Origin: a virus
Virus record (IMG/VR): IMGVR_UViG_3300042446_002303
Span: 1-55,531 of that record
Strand: one strand, 5' to 3'
Length of the DNA: 55,531 nt
In this document: piece by piece, positions 1-7,776 of the stretch
Numbering within the stretch: the stretch's first letter is position 1
Layout: each line of letters starts with the position of its first letter
Program-made: the position numbers and the translations under genes
The notes under the pieces: model-generated
Databases searched by the model: none
Told to the model about the DNA's origin: nothing
Seen by the model: only the letters and a program-made list of their open reading frames with translations

Positions 1-619
1 CTACCACTAACACTTCCAACTCCTCTATAGTGGTTGAGGCAGTGATTTCATCATCTTTGAGTTTTTCCCAGTCAAATGTGGCTTGAATATGCGCTGCACC
101 AGCAGCGACGCATTGGCCTAATTCATCTTTTGTGAGAGTGAGCCAAGTTTCCGGAAACTTCCAATTCACTGTTTCATCAGTTGCCATAAGAGAGTATTTT
201 TGCACAAAAATGTTCCTACCTTCTCTGCTAGTGTCAATAGTAACTTTTTTACCTTGTATCACAGTGTGTGTGCCACCCACTTCAGCAGTGTAGCGATTGG
301 CTTGTGCCTCGTCTCGCAACTGAGCTTGTATCTCCCAAATTTGCTTGTATTTGATCTCAAATGTACCAACGGCAATTGCAGGATTAGTGAAATCCCAGAA
401 CGGACCATAATAGGTTTGTGTTCGAGAGTTATGATCGGGTATCACCAGCTGTGCTGTGGTCAAATAGGTGGCATCGTCTATCACAATAGGAACGGTTTCA
501 GGGTCATTGCGCGGCAGCAATGCTGAAATCTTAAGGCGGTCCAGACCGCCTTCAAACATTGGCCTATTCCAACTCATTGGACCTACCAACACTCTTTCGT
601 TATGTACTAACACATACAT
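1..619 (-). CDS. DUF4376-like tail-fibre-associated protein (3' end beyond window)
   Basis: An open frame runs from ATG at 619 to the window edge (206 codons seen, no stop). The start has an AAGGA-like site about 7 bases upstream. The N-terminal ~70 residues (MYVLVHNERVLVGPMSWNRP) look like a fibre-linked virion or assembly protein. The second half carries the pattern typical of DUF4376: a short 'GKKVTIDTSREGRN' segment, then 'WLTLTKDELGQCVAAGAAHIQATFDWE'-type helices, of which I give only the start here as WLTLTKDELGQ. DUF4376 proteins are usually encoded beside tail fibres and are thought to act in fibre assembly. This is the last gene seen in a minus-strand fibre operon, 18 bases after the RCC1 protein. 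I am fairly sure of the coding call and moderately sure of the family. Confidence 0.75.
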   Translation of the reverse strand, partial: MYVLVHNERVLVGPMSWNRPMFEGGLDRLKISALLPRNDPETVPIVIDDATYLTTAQLVIPDHNSRTQTYYGPFWDFTNPAIAVGTFEIKYKQIWEIQAQLRDEAQANRYTAEVGGTHTVIQGKKVTIDTSREGRNIFVQKYSLMATDETVNWKFPETWLTLTKDELGQCVAAGAAHIQATFDWEKLKDDEITASTTIEELEVLVV

Positions 620-636
620 ATTTTATTCCTTTTATC

Positions 637-1956
637 TTAAATTGTTTGCCGGGCTACAGTAAACAGGCCCTGTCCTATGCTAACTTCACTCCAGGAGCTT
701 GAACTGGATATTTCACGTATAGGCAATAAACTTCTGATTGTAGAGTTGTTACCAAGTTGGCCACAATTGTTATTACCCCACATCCATAAAGTGCTTGCGG
801 TTGTTAAAGCGCCACTTCTGCCAAAGCCGGCAGTGACTTGGCACCAATTGGTTGCACTTGTTGCTTCCTGAATTGGTGAGCTCCTGGATACAGTAGAGTT
901 GTCTCCTAAAGCACCACAAGCGTTGCAACCCCATGCCCATAGTGTGTTAGTTGTTTTTAAGGCAATAGAGTGAGCAAACCCAGCGGAAGTTTGACACCAA
1001 GTGGTGGAGCTACTTATCTCTTGAACGGGACTTGATACATTGCTAGTGCTATTATTGCCAAATTTGCCACACTCGTTTGACCCCCATCCCCATAAAGTAC
1101 CACTTGTTTTGAGTGCTAGGGTACCGTAGAGGCCGGCAGAAACTTGACACCAATTGGTTGAACTGGAAATTTCTCGCACAGGACTAGACCTATTAGACAG
1201 ATTGCATGTGCCCAGTTGCCCAGTCCCATTATTTCCCCAACCCCAAAGGGTTCCATCTGTTTTTAGTGCAGCAGTATGCGAATATCCAGGTGAGGTTTGG
1301 CACCAAGTGGCACTGCTGCTGATTTCACGCACTGGGCTAGATTTGTTAACTATAGTGTTATCACCCACTTGGCCATATGTGTTCTTTCCCCATGCCCACA
1401 AACTGCCATCACTTTTAACACCAGACATTGTGTAAAAAGACGTACCTATTTGACACCAAGTTGTGCTGCTGGTGATTTCTCTTACAGGACTTGACTTACT
1501 GGTAACAGTGTTGTCTCCCAACTGACCACATACGTTATTGCCCCAAAGCCATAAGGAACTATCCTGTTTTAACCCCATTGAATTTACCGAACCAGCTCTG
1601 AGTTGCAGCCAGTTGCAGGAGCTTGTAATCTCTCTGACAGGACTTGATTGATTGGTTGTATTACTTGTGCCCAATTGTCCACAACTGTTTGACCCCCACG
1701 CCCAACCTGTGTTAGACTGTGATACAATAGGAATCCAAAATACAGAATTACTGAAAACTACTCTTTGAGCGTCTTCAACCAAATACAATTTACCATTGCT
1801 GGCTGATGCAGTAGGTAATAATTGAGAACAGGCTACAACAAACATAGCGCCTGTTCTCAGTTGTTGAATAGCCCGTGTATATGTGAGCAAATCTAGATTG
1901 TCGTTGCCTGCTGCGATTTTTTGGCTAAGGGCAAATTCAATTTGATTTAAGTTCAT
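637..1956 (-). CDS. RCC1-repeat (seven-bladed propeller) fibre/adhesin protein A
   Basis: The 439-residue protein has an N-terminal ~80-residue fibre-like region, then seven repeats of about 51 residues. Each repeat contains a W-x-WG-x-N-x-CG-x-LG core followed by an SSPVREISSS-type linker and a W. Seven repeats match the blade count of an RCC1 beta-propeller. RCC1 folds bind proteins, chromatin or ligands in eukaryotes. Here the neighbours are tail fibres, so a receptor-binding tip is the likely role (inference). The start overlaps the stop of its tandem paralogue by four bases (ATGA type), so the two are probably translated together. Most repeats carry a conserved Cys next to the WG core, which is unusual in an extracellular protein. 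No signal peptide is seen, consistent with a virion component. Confidence 0.8.
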   Translation of the reverse strand: MNLNQIEFALSQKIAAGNDNLDLLTYTRAIQQLRTGAMFVVACSQLLPTASASNGKLYLVEDAQRVVFSNSVFWIPIVSQSNTGWAWGSNSCGQLGTSNTTNQSSPVREITSSCNWLQLRAGSVNSMGLKQDSSLWLWGNNVCGQLGDNTVTSKSSPVREITSSTTWCQIGTSFYTMSGVKSDGSLWAWGKNTYGQVGDNTIVNKSSPVREISSSATWCQTSPGYSHTAALKTDGTLWGWGNNGTGQLGTCNLSNRSSPVREISSSTNWCQVSAGLYGTLALKTSGTLWGWGSNECGKFGNNSTSNVSSPVQEISSSTTWCQTSAGFAHSIALKTTNTLWAWGCNACGALGDNSTVSRSSPIQEATSATNWCQVTAGFGRSGALTTASTLWMWGNNNCGQLGNNSTIRSLLPIREISSSSSWSEVSIGQGLFTVARQTI

Positions 1957-3302
1957 AGTGCTACAAATCCTGAAATTTTACCTTGAATGGCCATTGTTTG
2001 CCTTGTACTGCTAGTTACACAACTCCACGACGTGGCTGATGTTATCTCTCTCACAGGACTGGAAACTGATGTAACTGTGTTGTTCCCCAACGCGCCACAT
2101 GATGCATTTCCCCAGGTCCACAATGTGCCATCTGTTTTTAACGCCGCGGTATGCGCGCATCCACCAGATACTTGACACCAAGTTGTTGATGATGAAATTT
2201 CTTGTATAGGACTGCTCCGGCTGGTTGCAGTATTATTTCCCAGCTCTCCACATGTATTTAAACCCCATGCCCACAGAGTGCCATCGGTTTTTATAGCATT
2301 TGAATGATACTTGCCAGGCCCAAATGTGCACCAATTTGTAGAGCTGGAAACTTCTCGAACTGGGCTGCTGGCATTTGAGGTAGAGTTGTTACCGAGAACG
2401 CCATATCCACCTGAGCCCCAGCTCCAAAGTGTATTGTCTTTTTTCAACGCAACTGCTAGGTTGTAACCGTTTTGTATTCTGCACCAGGAGGTTCCGCTTG
2501 TTATTTCTCGCACTGGTGAACTGAAGTTAGTTGTGTTGTTGGTTCCCAGTACTCCACATGTGTTGACTCCCCAGGTCCACAGACTGCCATCAGACTTGAC
2601 AGCAGCAGAGTGTCGCAGCCCTCCACTGCTGATTGAACACCAATTTGTACTTGATGATACCTCGCGGATTGGAGAACTGCGGGTTGTTTTGGTGCCATCG
2701 CCCAAATTACCGCAAAAGTTGTCGCCCCATGCCCACAGTGTGCTATCACATTTTAAAGCCAAAAGATGGAACGCAAATGACCCTACACTTGTCCAGGTTG
2801 AAGAACTACTTATTTCACGAACTGGACTACTTTGGTTAGCTGTTGCATTATTGCCCAGTGCACCACAATTGTTGTAACCCCAAGTCCATAGTGAAAGGTC
2901 TGATTTTATTCCTGCTGATGTTGTATTGCTAGTGACAGTAACCCAATTGCAGCTTGAGCTTATTTCTCGAACAGGTGAACTCTGGGAAGTTGTTGTATTA
3001 TTGCCCAAACCTCCACAGAGGTTCCAACCCCACCCAAACACACATGCGCCTGTCCAATTTGTATTGAAGTCATTGGTCCATTGGGTGCCATCACTGTAGC
3101 GATAGTCGCCAATGTCCGTTATCCAAATAAACCTGCCTGTATTGTCACATGCTGTTGGCAATGCTGCACAATTTGCTACACAATAGATCCCATTCAAAGC
3201 CGCTTGAATACCTGCCAACTGAGCAGTTTGCAGAACATCTTGATTGGCCAAGACAATGCATGCGTTGGCTTGTGTGATGAGTTTGCCAGCAGCCACAGAC
3301 AT
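1953..3302 (-). CDS. RCC1-repeat (seven-bladed propeller) fibre/adhesin protein B
   Basis: A tandem paralogue of the next gene (449 residues). It has a different N-terminal ~95 residues, including a 'LPTACDNTGRFIWITDIGDY' segment that resembles short fibre head modules, then seven W-x-WG-x-N-x-CG-x-LG repeats with SSPVREISSS linkers. The repeat core is strongly conserved between the two proteins while blade loops differ, as expected for an adhesin tip under variable selection. It lies four bases after the small fibre-module gene at 3307-3564 and probably shares the promoter at 3598-3605. The function as a host-binding propeller is inferred from context. The RCC1 fold is read directly from the repeat pattern. 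Confidence 0.8.
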   Translation of the reverse strand: MSVAAGKLITQANACIVLANQDVLQTAQLAGIQAALNGIYCVANCAALPTACDNTGRFIWITDIGDYRYSDGTQWTNDFNTNWTGACVFGWGWNLCGGLGNNTTTSQSSPVREISSSCNWVTVTSNTTSAGIKSDLSLWTWGYNNCGALGNNATANQSSPVREISSSSTWTSVGSFAFHLLALKCDSTLWAWGDNFCGNLGDGTKTTRSSPIREVSSSTNWCSISSGGLRHSAAVKSDGSLWTWGVNTCGVLGTNNTTNFSSPVREITSGTSWCRIQNGYNLAVALKKDNTLWSWGSGGYGVLGNNSTSNASSPVREVSSSTNWCTFGPGKYHSNAIKTDGTLWAWGLNTCGELGNNTATSRSSPIQEISSSTTWCQVSGGCAHTAALKTDGTLWTWGNASCGALGNNTVTSVSSPVREITSATSWSCVTSSTRQTMAIQGKISGFVAL

Positions 3303-3306
3303 GTGA

Positions 3307-3564
3307 TTAAGTCAGTGCCAACAAAGCTAGTGTTCGAGCAGTGTTGTCTTGGCCACCAAAACTGCCCCAAACTGTGCCGTCGTAGCCTTCAAAACTGGCT
3401 TGCGTAGTATTGTAACGGATTTGTCCTGTTGCTGCTGTTGGTCTTTCACCATCTGTGCCCACAGGCAATTTTAGTGCAGATGTGCCGCTGAAATTGGCAT
3501 ACCCAGTAATAGTCAAATTTTGGTTATCGGCGATGACTGTAACGCCTGATATTTTTATGGCCAT
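3307..3564 (-). CDS. Small tail-fibre module protein (GERP/IRYN type)
   Basis: The 85-residue protein consists almost wholly of a module seen at the base of other fibres in this window: 'LKLPVGTDGERPTAATGQIR', then YNT, then 'FEGYDGTVWGSFGG'. The same module occurs in the giant protein at 26877 and near the N-terminus of the fibre at 55117, where a collagen tract follows. Here it stands alone and ends with a short hydrophobic tail. It may be a trimerising cap or a fibre-base adaptor. A TATAAATA late-promoter match lies 34 bases upstream. ATG at 3564 follows a GGAGC-like site. Confidence 0.7.
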   Translation of the reverse strand: MAIKISGVTVIADNQNLTITGYANFSGTSALKLPVGTDGERPTAATGQIRYNTTQASFEGYDGTVWGSFGGQDNTARTLALLALT

Positions 3565-3597
3565 CTTCGCGCTCCTTTTAGAGTACTCGGTTGCACT

Positions 3598-3605
3598 TAT
3601 TTATA
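3598..3605 (-). promoter_or_regulatory. T4-type late promoter octamer TATAAATA
   Basis: On the minus strand this is an exact match to the T4 late promoter -10 element. It lies 34 bases before the ATG of the 3307-3564 gene, in the gap between that gene and the decayed fibre locus. It probably drives 3307-3564, the RCC1 pair and the DUF4376 gene. Confidence 0.6.
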
Positions 3606-3623
3606 GAGACGTGAGAACATTAC

Positions 3624-4598
3624 TTAACTTTGATTTAGTCCCAAGTGTTTTTTCAATACTTCAATACTTTCGGCCTGCTCTTGCAATGCCTTCAACAACA
3701 GCGGTATCAACTGAATATATGCCACAGTTTTCCCTGACGCGGTTGTACTCACAAGAGATGGTATAACTTGCTCTACTTCTTGAGCCAATAAACCAAAACT
3801 GTGTTTGCTGGCATGCTTCCAGTCAAAACTAACGGGATTGAGTTCCTTGAGAATAGCCCAACTGTCGGTAATTGTTGAGATGTTTGTTTTGAACGCAGCA
3901 TCACTGATGCTGTTGAAGTCAACAGCAGCCACTTCACCAGTGCCAGGATTATAGGTGAATGCTGTTGCAGTGCTGCGTATCCTAGGAGTAGTGCTAGAGC
4001 CAGCAGTGTCCACAAAAACCGGATAAAATGTTGAATTTGTTGTGGTATTTGTAGCAGTAATTGAGGTTGAGCTGCCGGCTGTTCCGCTCCATCCACTAGT
4101 GCCAGAAAATCCACTTGTGCCCGCACCGCTAAATCCGCTCCATCCACTTGTTCCGCTCCAGCTTTTGAATACACAGCTTATTCCTGCTCGGGGGTTGATT
4201 TCAAATGGTTGATTGAGAGCTCAAATTCAAAAATTTCTCTCTTGAGGCAGAAACACAACATCATTGTTGAGCAAAATTATGCGTTGACCTTTGGCTAGCT
4301 TGATAGCTAGATTGTTGGCACCACTTTATCCCAAGGGTTGATCACTCCATACAATTTGACAGTGATCAGCCATGCCAACACTGACAAATTGCTGTTGTAG
4401 ATCTTGTAGATAGTCACATTTGTTGTCTGTGCAACCATTGGCGCTGACTATCAATTCAACGTCAGTCATTTTGTTATGAGAGCAAAGGCTTGTAGTGCAA
4501 GGTTCTAACAAGTCATTGCAGTGGTTGTAGGTTGGTATGATAATAGAGTATTTGAATTGTAGAGTCACAACAAAATTATACAAACTTTTTGATAGCAC
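3624..4598 (-). pseudogene. Decayed glycosyltransferase fused in frame to a collagen-like/Peptidase_S74 fibre end
   Basis: Read on the minus strand in one frame, 4598-4165 is homologous to the N-terminal ~130 residues of the intact glycosyltransferase at 38903: 'YSIIIPTYNHCNDLLEPC', 'VELIVSANGCTDN', 'SGANNLAIKLAKGQR', 'PFEINPRAGISC'. Three in-frame stops interrupt it: TAA at 4328-4326, TGA at 4229-4227 and TGA at 4223-4221. The first TGA aligns with a Trp of the intact copy. The original start is replaced by TTC. At about 4163 the frame passes without a break into SGWSGFSGAG collagen-like residues and a Peptidase_S74 domain (SDAAFKTNI, then SWAILKELNPVSFDW) that resembles the end of the fibre at 34874. 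Only the part from GTG at 4013 (129 residues) is uninterrupted and could still be made. Confidence 0.75.
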
Positions 4599-4617
4599 TA
4601 CAATTTAGAGATTGAAA

Positions 4618-5121
4618 CTACACGTTCATCTCCGGAAGGAATCCCGGAGGATAAGGATTCACTGATTCCACAGGAACAATGTGTAAACTAGGCCAAATAA
4701 TATTGAAAGGATCTTGTTGTGTTTGAGGTATATCAGCTAGTTCTTGAATATAGCGTTCGAGAGTGAGGATATCATCAATTGGAGTGAGACCCAATCTTAA
4801 GTATCGATTACAGCGTTCAACTCTCCATGCAACCGACTGAATAAGTATATCTCTCTGTTGTCGCACATCTTTCCATTTTGTCTGCTTCAGCATTTCAAGT
4901 TCTTCCAGGGTATATTCGGTCACTATCCACGCACCTGTGATATCATTCCACAACAATTTCTCATTGTCCTGTAGTTGAGGAGGATCACTTACAGGCACAT
5001 ATCCAGCATCATCAATTTCTTCTGGAGTGAAAGTGCTAGGATCAGTTCGTGTTCTACCATCTAATAGTCTTATCCTGAATGGCAACGACTGAGGCCATTG
5101 GTTTTTATAGGAATACAGCAT
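4618..5121 (-). CDS. Probable phage tail assembly chaperone
   Basis: The 167-residue protein starts at ATG 5121, behind a clear AAGGAG site; a longer frame to 5286 overlaps the preceding gene and is less likely. The C-terminal half has the helical pattern of phage tail assembly chaperones: 'WKDVRQQRDILIQSVAWRVE', then 'RYLRLGLTPIDD' and 'YIQELADIPQTQQDPFNIIW'. The N-terminal half carries 'PFRIRLLDGRTRTDPSTFTP', like gene products that sit next to fibres and help fold or attach them. It is located among fibre genes, directly after an unrecognised 96-residue gene. The family call is moderately sure. Confidence 0.6.
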   Translation of the reverse strand: MLYSYKNQWPQSLPFRIRLLDGRTRTDPSTFTPEEIDDAGYVPVSDPPQLQDNEKLLWNDITGAWIVTEYTLEELEMLKQTKWKDVRQQRDILIQSVAWRVERCNRYLRLGLTPIDDILTLERYIQELADIPQTQQDPFNIIWPSLHIVPVESVNPYPPGFLPEMNV

Positions 5122-5122
5122 A

Positions 5123-5413
5123 TTATGTCTCCTTAAGTTCCTGAGAATCTTGGCATAGTAGTATTGATGAGACCTCCGAGATAGAGTTTTTGTTGTTGTT
5201 ATCAAGTGAGATACTATAAGCACTATTTTGCAATAGTGAATGATTGCAATAGTAATTGACTGCGACAGTAGTGATTGTCTTGACAAATATCATCTTGTAA
5301 TCTACCACTTGCCCAATGGGCATTTGGCGAAATGGAACTTCCATTTCGCTAGCATGATGCATCCGCATTCCTGGCAAGTCTTCATTATAGTAAATCTCGA
5401 ACATGATTGGCAT
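5123..5413 (-). CDS. Hypothetical protein, 96 aa
   Basis: I do not recognise it. The first half (MFEIYYNEDLPGMRMHHASE) looks like ordinary soluble protein. The second half is Ser/Asn-rich (SISLDNNNKNSISEVSS). It ends one base before the assembly-chaperone start. Two ATGs are possible: 5413, with AAGGA only three bases away, and 5404, with a spacing of about 12. A coding role is supported by operon position and tight packing, but weak composition keeps this uncertain. Confidence 0.45.
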   Translation of the reverse strand: MPIMFEIYYNEDLPGMRMHHASEMEVPFRQMPIGQVVDYKMIFVKTITTVAVNYYCNHSLLQNSAYSISLDNNNKNSISEVSSILLCQDSQELKET

Positions 5414-5476
5414 GAATCCTTCCGTTCATGGTATTTTGAAGGGTCATCCAGCAGCTTGAGGTTTGTCAACAACATC

Positions 5477-6352
5477 TTATAGATTCCCAGTCTGGGTTGT
5501 CGGGAACAGTCTAGTGGTTCCTGGCCATATTATGCGAACGGCCCCATTCCCGCCACTAACGCTACCGCCGCCGTCACTCTGAAGCCCACCGCCGCCATAC
5601 AATGCACCCACACCTGTACCTGTGTAACCCTTGCCATTTTCGCCACCACTGCCGCCGCCGCCGCCTGCACTGCTACTCGCTCCCCCATTACCCCCTGCTG
5701 TTCCATTTGCTCCTTGTCCCAGTATTCCTACGCCGCCCCCAGCTGTTGCATAATAAGAGCTACCTCCACCGCCGCCACCGCCGGAACCAGCGTTGCCAGG
5801 TCCTGATGCGCCACTTGTAACGCCCGCAGCACCACCATTACCTGTGTAGCCACCTGCGCCACCACCACCAGAATACGCGCCAGTATTTGAAGCACCACCA
5901 TTACCTCCGCCGTCTCCAACATAAGTTCCACCTGCACCTGCATAAGTTCCACCTCCACCTTGTACGGTTAAAGCGGATATGAAATAGCTAGCAGCACCAT
6001 TTGCACCAGCACCGCCACCTGCACCAACAACCACAGTATATAATGTGCCTGGCGTAACACTGATGTTATTTTTATAACCCAAACCACCGCCACCGCCACC
6101 TAGATATGTGGTCGCTGTGGCACCTTTTCCGCCCCCTCCCCCAACGCATACTACACTCACGCTATTTACTCCCGCAGGGCATGTCCATGTGTATGTACCG
6201 GGAGTGGTATATGCCTGTTGTCCAAGGGAAAGAATTACGGGTGGCCAACGATTATGCTTTACTGCCAAAAAATTTTCTCTCAAAGACCATACTCCTGAAG
6301 CTACTGAAGTAGTTGGATCATTTGGTTTGCCTATGATATTGCCTTTGCCCAT
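5477..6352 (-). CDS. Glycine-rich adhesin-like tail protein (291 aa)
   Basis: The N-terminus has an 'IIGKPNDPTTSVASGVWSL' module shared with the upstream gene (consensus IG-x2-N-x-PT-x3-A-x-GVWS). It is followed by 'YTTPGTYTWTCPAGVNSVSV' and long runs of Gly with Ala/Ser/Tyr. Clusters such as GGGGGG lie at several positions, and the tail is 'GSVSGGNGAVRIIWPG'. Poly-Gly loop proteins of this type act in T4-like phages as tail-tip adhesins (gp38 is the classic case). The VRIIWPG ending is common in phage glycine-rich proteins. It is twenty bases downstream of its paralogue and probably co-transcribed. The role in receptor binding is inferred. Confidence 0.7.
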   Translation of the reverse strand: MGKGNIIGKPNDPTTSVASGVWSLRENFLAVKHNRWPPVILSLGQQAYTTPGTYTWTCPAGVNSVSVVCVGGGGGKGATATTYLGGGGGGLGYKNNISVTPGTLYTVVVGAGGGAGANGAASYFISALTVQGGGGTYAGAGGTYVGDGGGNGGASNTGAYSGGGGAGGYTGNGGAAGVTSGASGPGNAGSGGGGGGGSSYYATAGGGVGILGQGANGTAGGNGGASSSAGGGGGSGGENGKGYTGTGVGALYGGGGLQSDGGGSVSGGNGAVRIIWPGTTRLFPTTQTGNL

Positions 6353-6371
6353 TTATACGGTCTTTTATCTG

Positions 6372-7403
6372 CTAGAGTTTTTCAATGAGTACGCTGCCAT
6401 TTCCGGTGGTGTTTACCCCGGCTGTGTTGGATTGGTTGCTGCCGTTGTTGATGCTGCCACCGCCACCTCCTGGTCCCAAGGCAGGACAGGTACACGCCCC
6501 CACACCGCCAGCACCGCCGCCACTGTAGCCACCACCACCACCACCTAGGTAGCTGCTGGCACCGCCTCCACCGCCAAACCCGCCGTTAGCCGCCGTGCCA
6601 CCGTATTGCACACCTCCGGTCCCCCCCGTGCCGCCATTGAGAAAACTGTTACCGCCGCTTGAAGCGCCTTCACCGCCGCCGCCAGCTGCGCCGTTGCCGC
6701 TATAGCCACCACCGCCACCACCAACTGAAACACATCCATTGGTGGCACCACCGCCAGAACCAAGTGTGCCTCCACCTCCTCCGGTATCTCCCCCGGCATT
6801 GCCAGAGGTGAGTATGCTGGCATCCTTGTTGGCCCATGTGCCTGCCGAACCTCCGCCGCCTCCGCCAGCTATGATCAGTATGGTGTTGTCCTGTTTAGTC
6901 ACGAAGCTGCTGCCGCCGCCGCCGCCCTTGCTACCACCGCACGCATTATTACCGGTGACACCCTGTTGTCCTACCAATATCTTGAGTTTTTCGCCCTGGG
7001 TAAGGGAGAAGGTGCCTATCATGCGTGCACCGGCACCAACACCGGTAGCACCGCTGCCTCCCCTAGCACCTATTGCTGTTATCCGGTATGACGCTGTCAA
7101 AGGAACCGTCCATAGCTGTATCCCGGATGTTACGCTGAAATATGCTGTGTTGGTGTTCCATCCTGACGGTGTAGGCGTGCCGGTCATCCCACCCTGTGCC
7201 TGTGCCAGTGTTGGTCCTGAACTGCCGCTAGCAGTGCCAGGTGTAAATGTAGCTGACGTAAATCCGTAGAGTGCTTGCCCAGGCCAGGTATTCCCGTATT
7301 TTGCATCAGCTTGTGCTTCTGAGCTCCAGACTCCTTTGGCCGTAGTTGATGTAGGATTATTTTCAATCCCAATAACACCGCCGTTATCAAAGTTAGTATT
7401 CAC
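6372..7403 (-). CDS. Glycine-rich adhesin-like tail protein (343 aa)
   Basis: It has the same N-terminal anchor as the gene that follows (GVIGIENNPTSTTAKGVWSS). Then come a 'YSFxxxG'-like beta region, a 'FSLTQGEKLKILVGQQG' segment and repeated Gly-rich loops ending with 'GNGSVLIEKL'. The middle part resembles glycine-rich domains in which poly-Gly helices pack beside a jelly-roll. The start overlaps the stop of the 7403-7762 gene by one base. The DNA is rich in GCC/CCG/CCA triplets on the plus strand because of Gly codons. It is a likely receptor-binding protein; the exact target is unknown. Confidence 0.7.
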   Translation of the reverse strand: MNTNFDNGGVIGIENNPTSTTAKGVWSSEAQADAKYGNTWPGQALYGFTSATFTPGTASGSSGPTLAQAQGGMTGTPTPSGWNTNTAYFSVTSGIQLWTVPLTASYRITAIGARGGSGATGVGAGARMIGTFSLTQGEKLKILVGQQGVTGNNACGGSKGGGGGSSFVTKQDNTILIIAGGGGGGSAGTWANKDASILTSGNAGGDTGGGGGTLGSGGGATNGCVSVGGGGGGYSGNGAAGGGGEGASSGGNSFLNGGTGGTGGVQYGGTAANGGFGGGGGASSYLGGGGGGYSGGGAGGVGACTCPALGPGGGGGSINNGSNQSNTAGVNTTGNGSVLIEKL

Positions 7404-7762
7404 TAACTGATTTCCTCATAGCTACACACAGCTTCCAGATCACTTACAGCACTAGCAGTCAAACGTATGCTGTCGCCTTCTTCAAGATAAATTGAAGTAT
7501 CTTTGCTGATAACAACTAGCGATGCGTCTGCTGGTACGGAAATGGTATTCGCTAGTCTATACGCTACAGAACTTCTGAACAAATCCACAGTAATGTCTGC
7601 ATTGTTGGTCCCGTCAACATTTGAAATTACTAGACTGTTGATTTTAAAGACTTTGTTACTTGCTGCTGAATTGGTAACTATTGCTGTAGCACTTGTACCA
7701 ACTGCTTGTACCGCAGTTTTACCAATAATTGTTGTGACATTTACTATATTAGGGGCTGACAT
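7403..7762 (-). CDS. Small accessory fibre protein (119 aa), T4-like marine phage type
   Basis: This compact all-beta-looking protein has 'NVTTIIGKTAVQAVGTSATA' near the start and 'SIYLEEGDSIRLTASAVSDL' plus EAVCSYEEIS at the end. I recognise the pattern from conserved small proteins beside tail fibres in T4-like marine phages; no biochemical role is known to me. Related small proteins lie at 34433 and 41837 (shared EEGD/SGDS turn and terminal strand). It sits between the collagen-like fibre and the glycine-rich adhesins, so a fibre-joint or decoration role is likely. Confidence 0.65.
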   Translation of the reverse strand: MSAPNIVNVTTIIGKTAVQAVGTSATAIVTNSAASNKVFKINSLVISNVDGTNNADITVDLFRSSVAYRLANTISVPADASLVVISKDTSIYLEEGDSIRLTASAVSDLEAVCSYEEIS

Positions 7763-7776
7763 AACTTTTTAAATCC

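Noticed and set aside
637-3302. RCC1 repeats as a sign of eukaryotic contamination
   Set aside because: The genes have four-base overlaps, no introns, fibre-like N-termini and lie in a phage fibre operon.
4165-4598. TGA read as Trp (alternative code) to keep the glycosyltransferase-fibre fusion open
   Set aside because: One TGA does align with Trp, but a TAA also interrupts the frame, and TGA is used as a stop by neighbours such as the SOD and SpoU-coupled genes. Decay is simpler.
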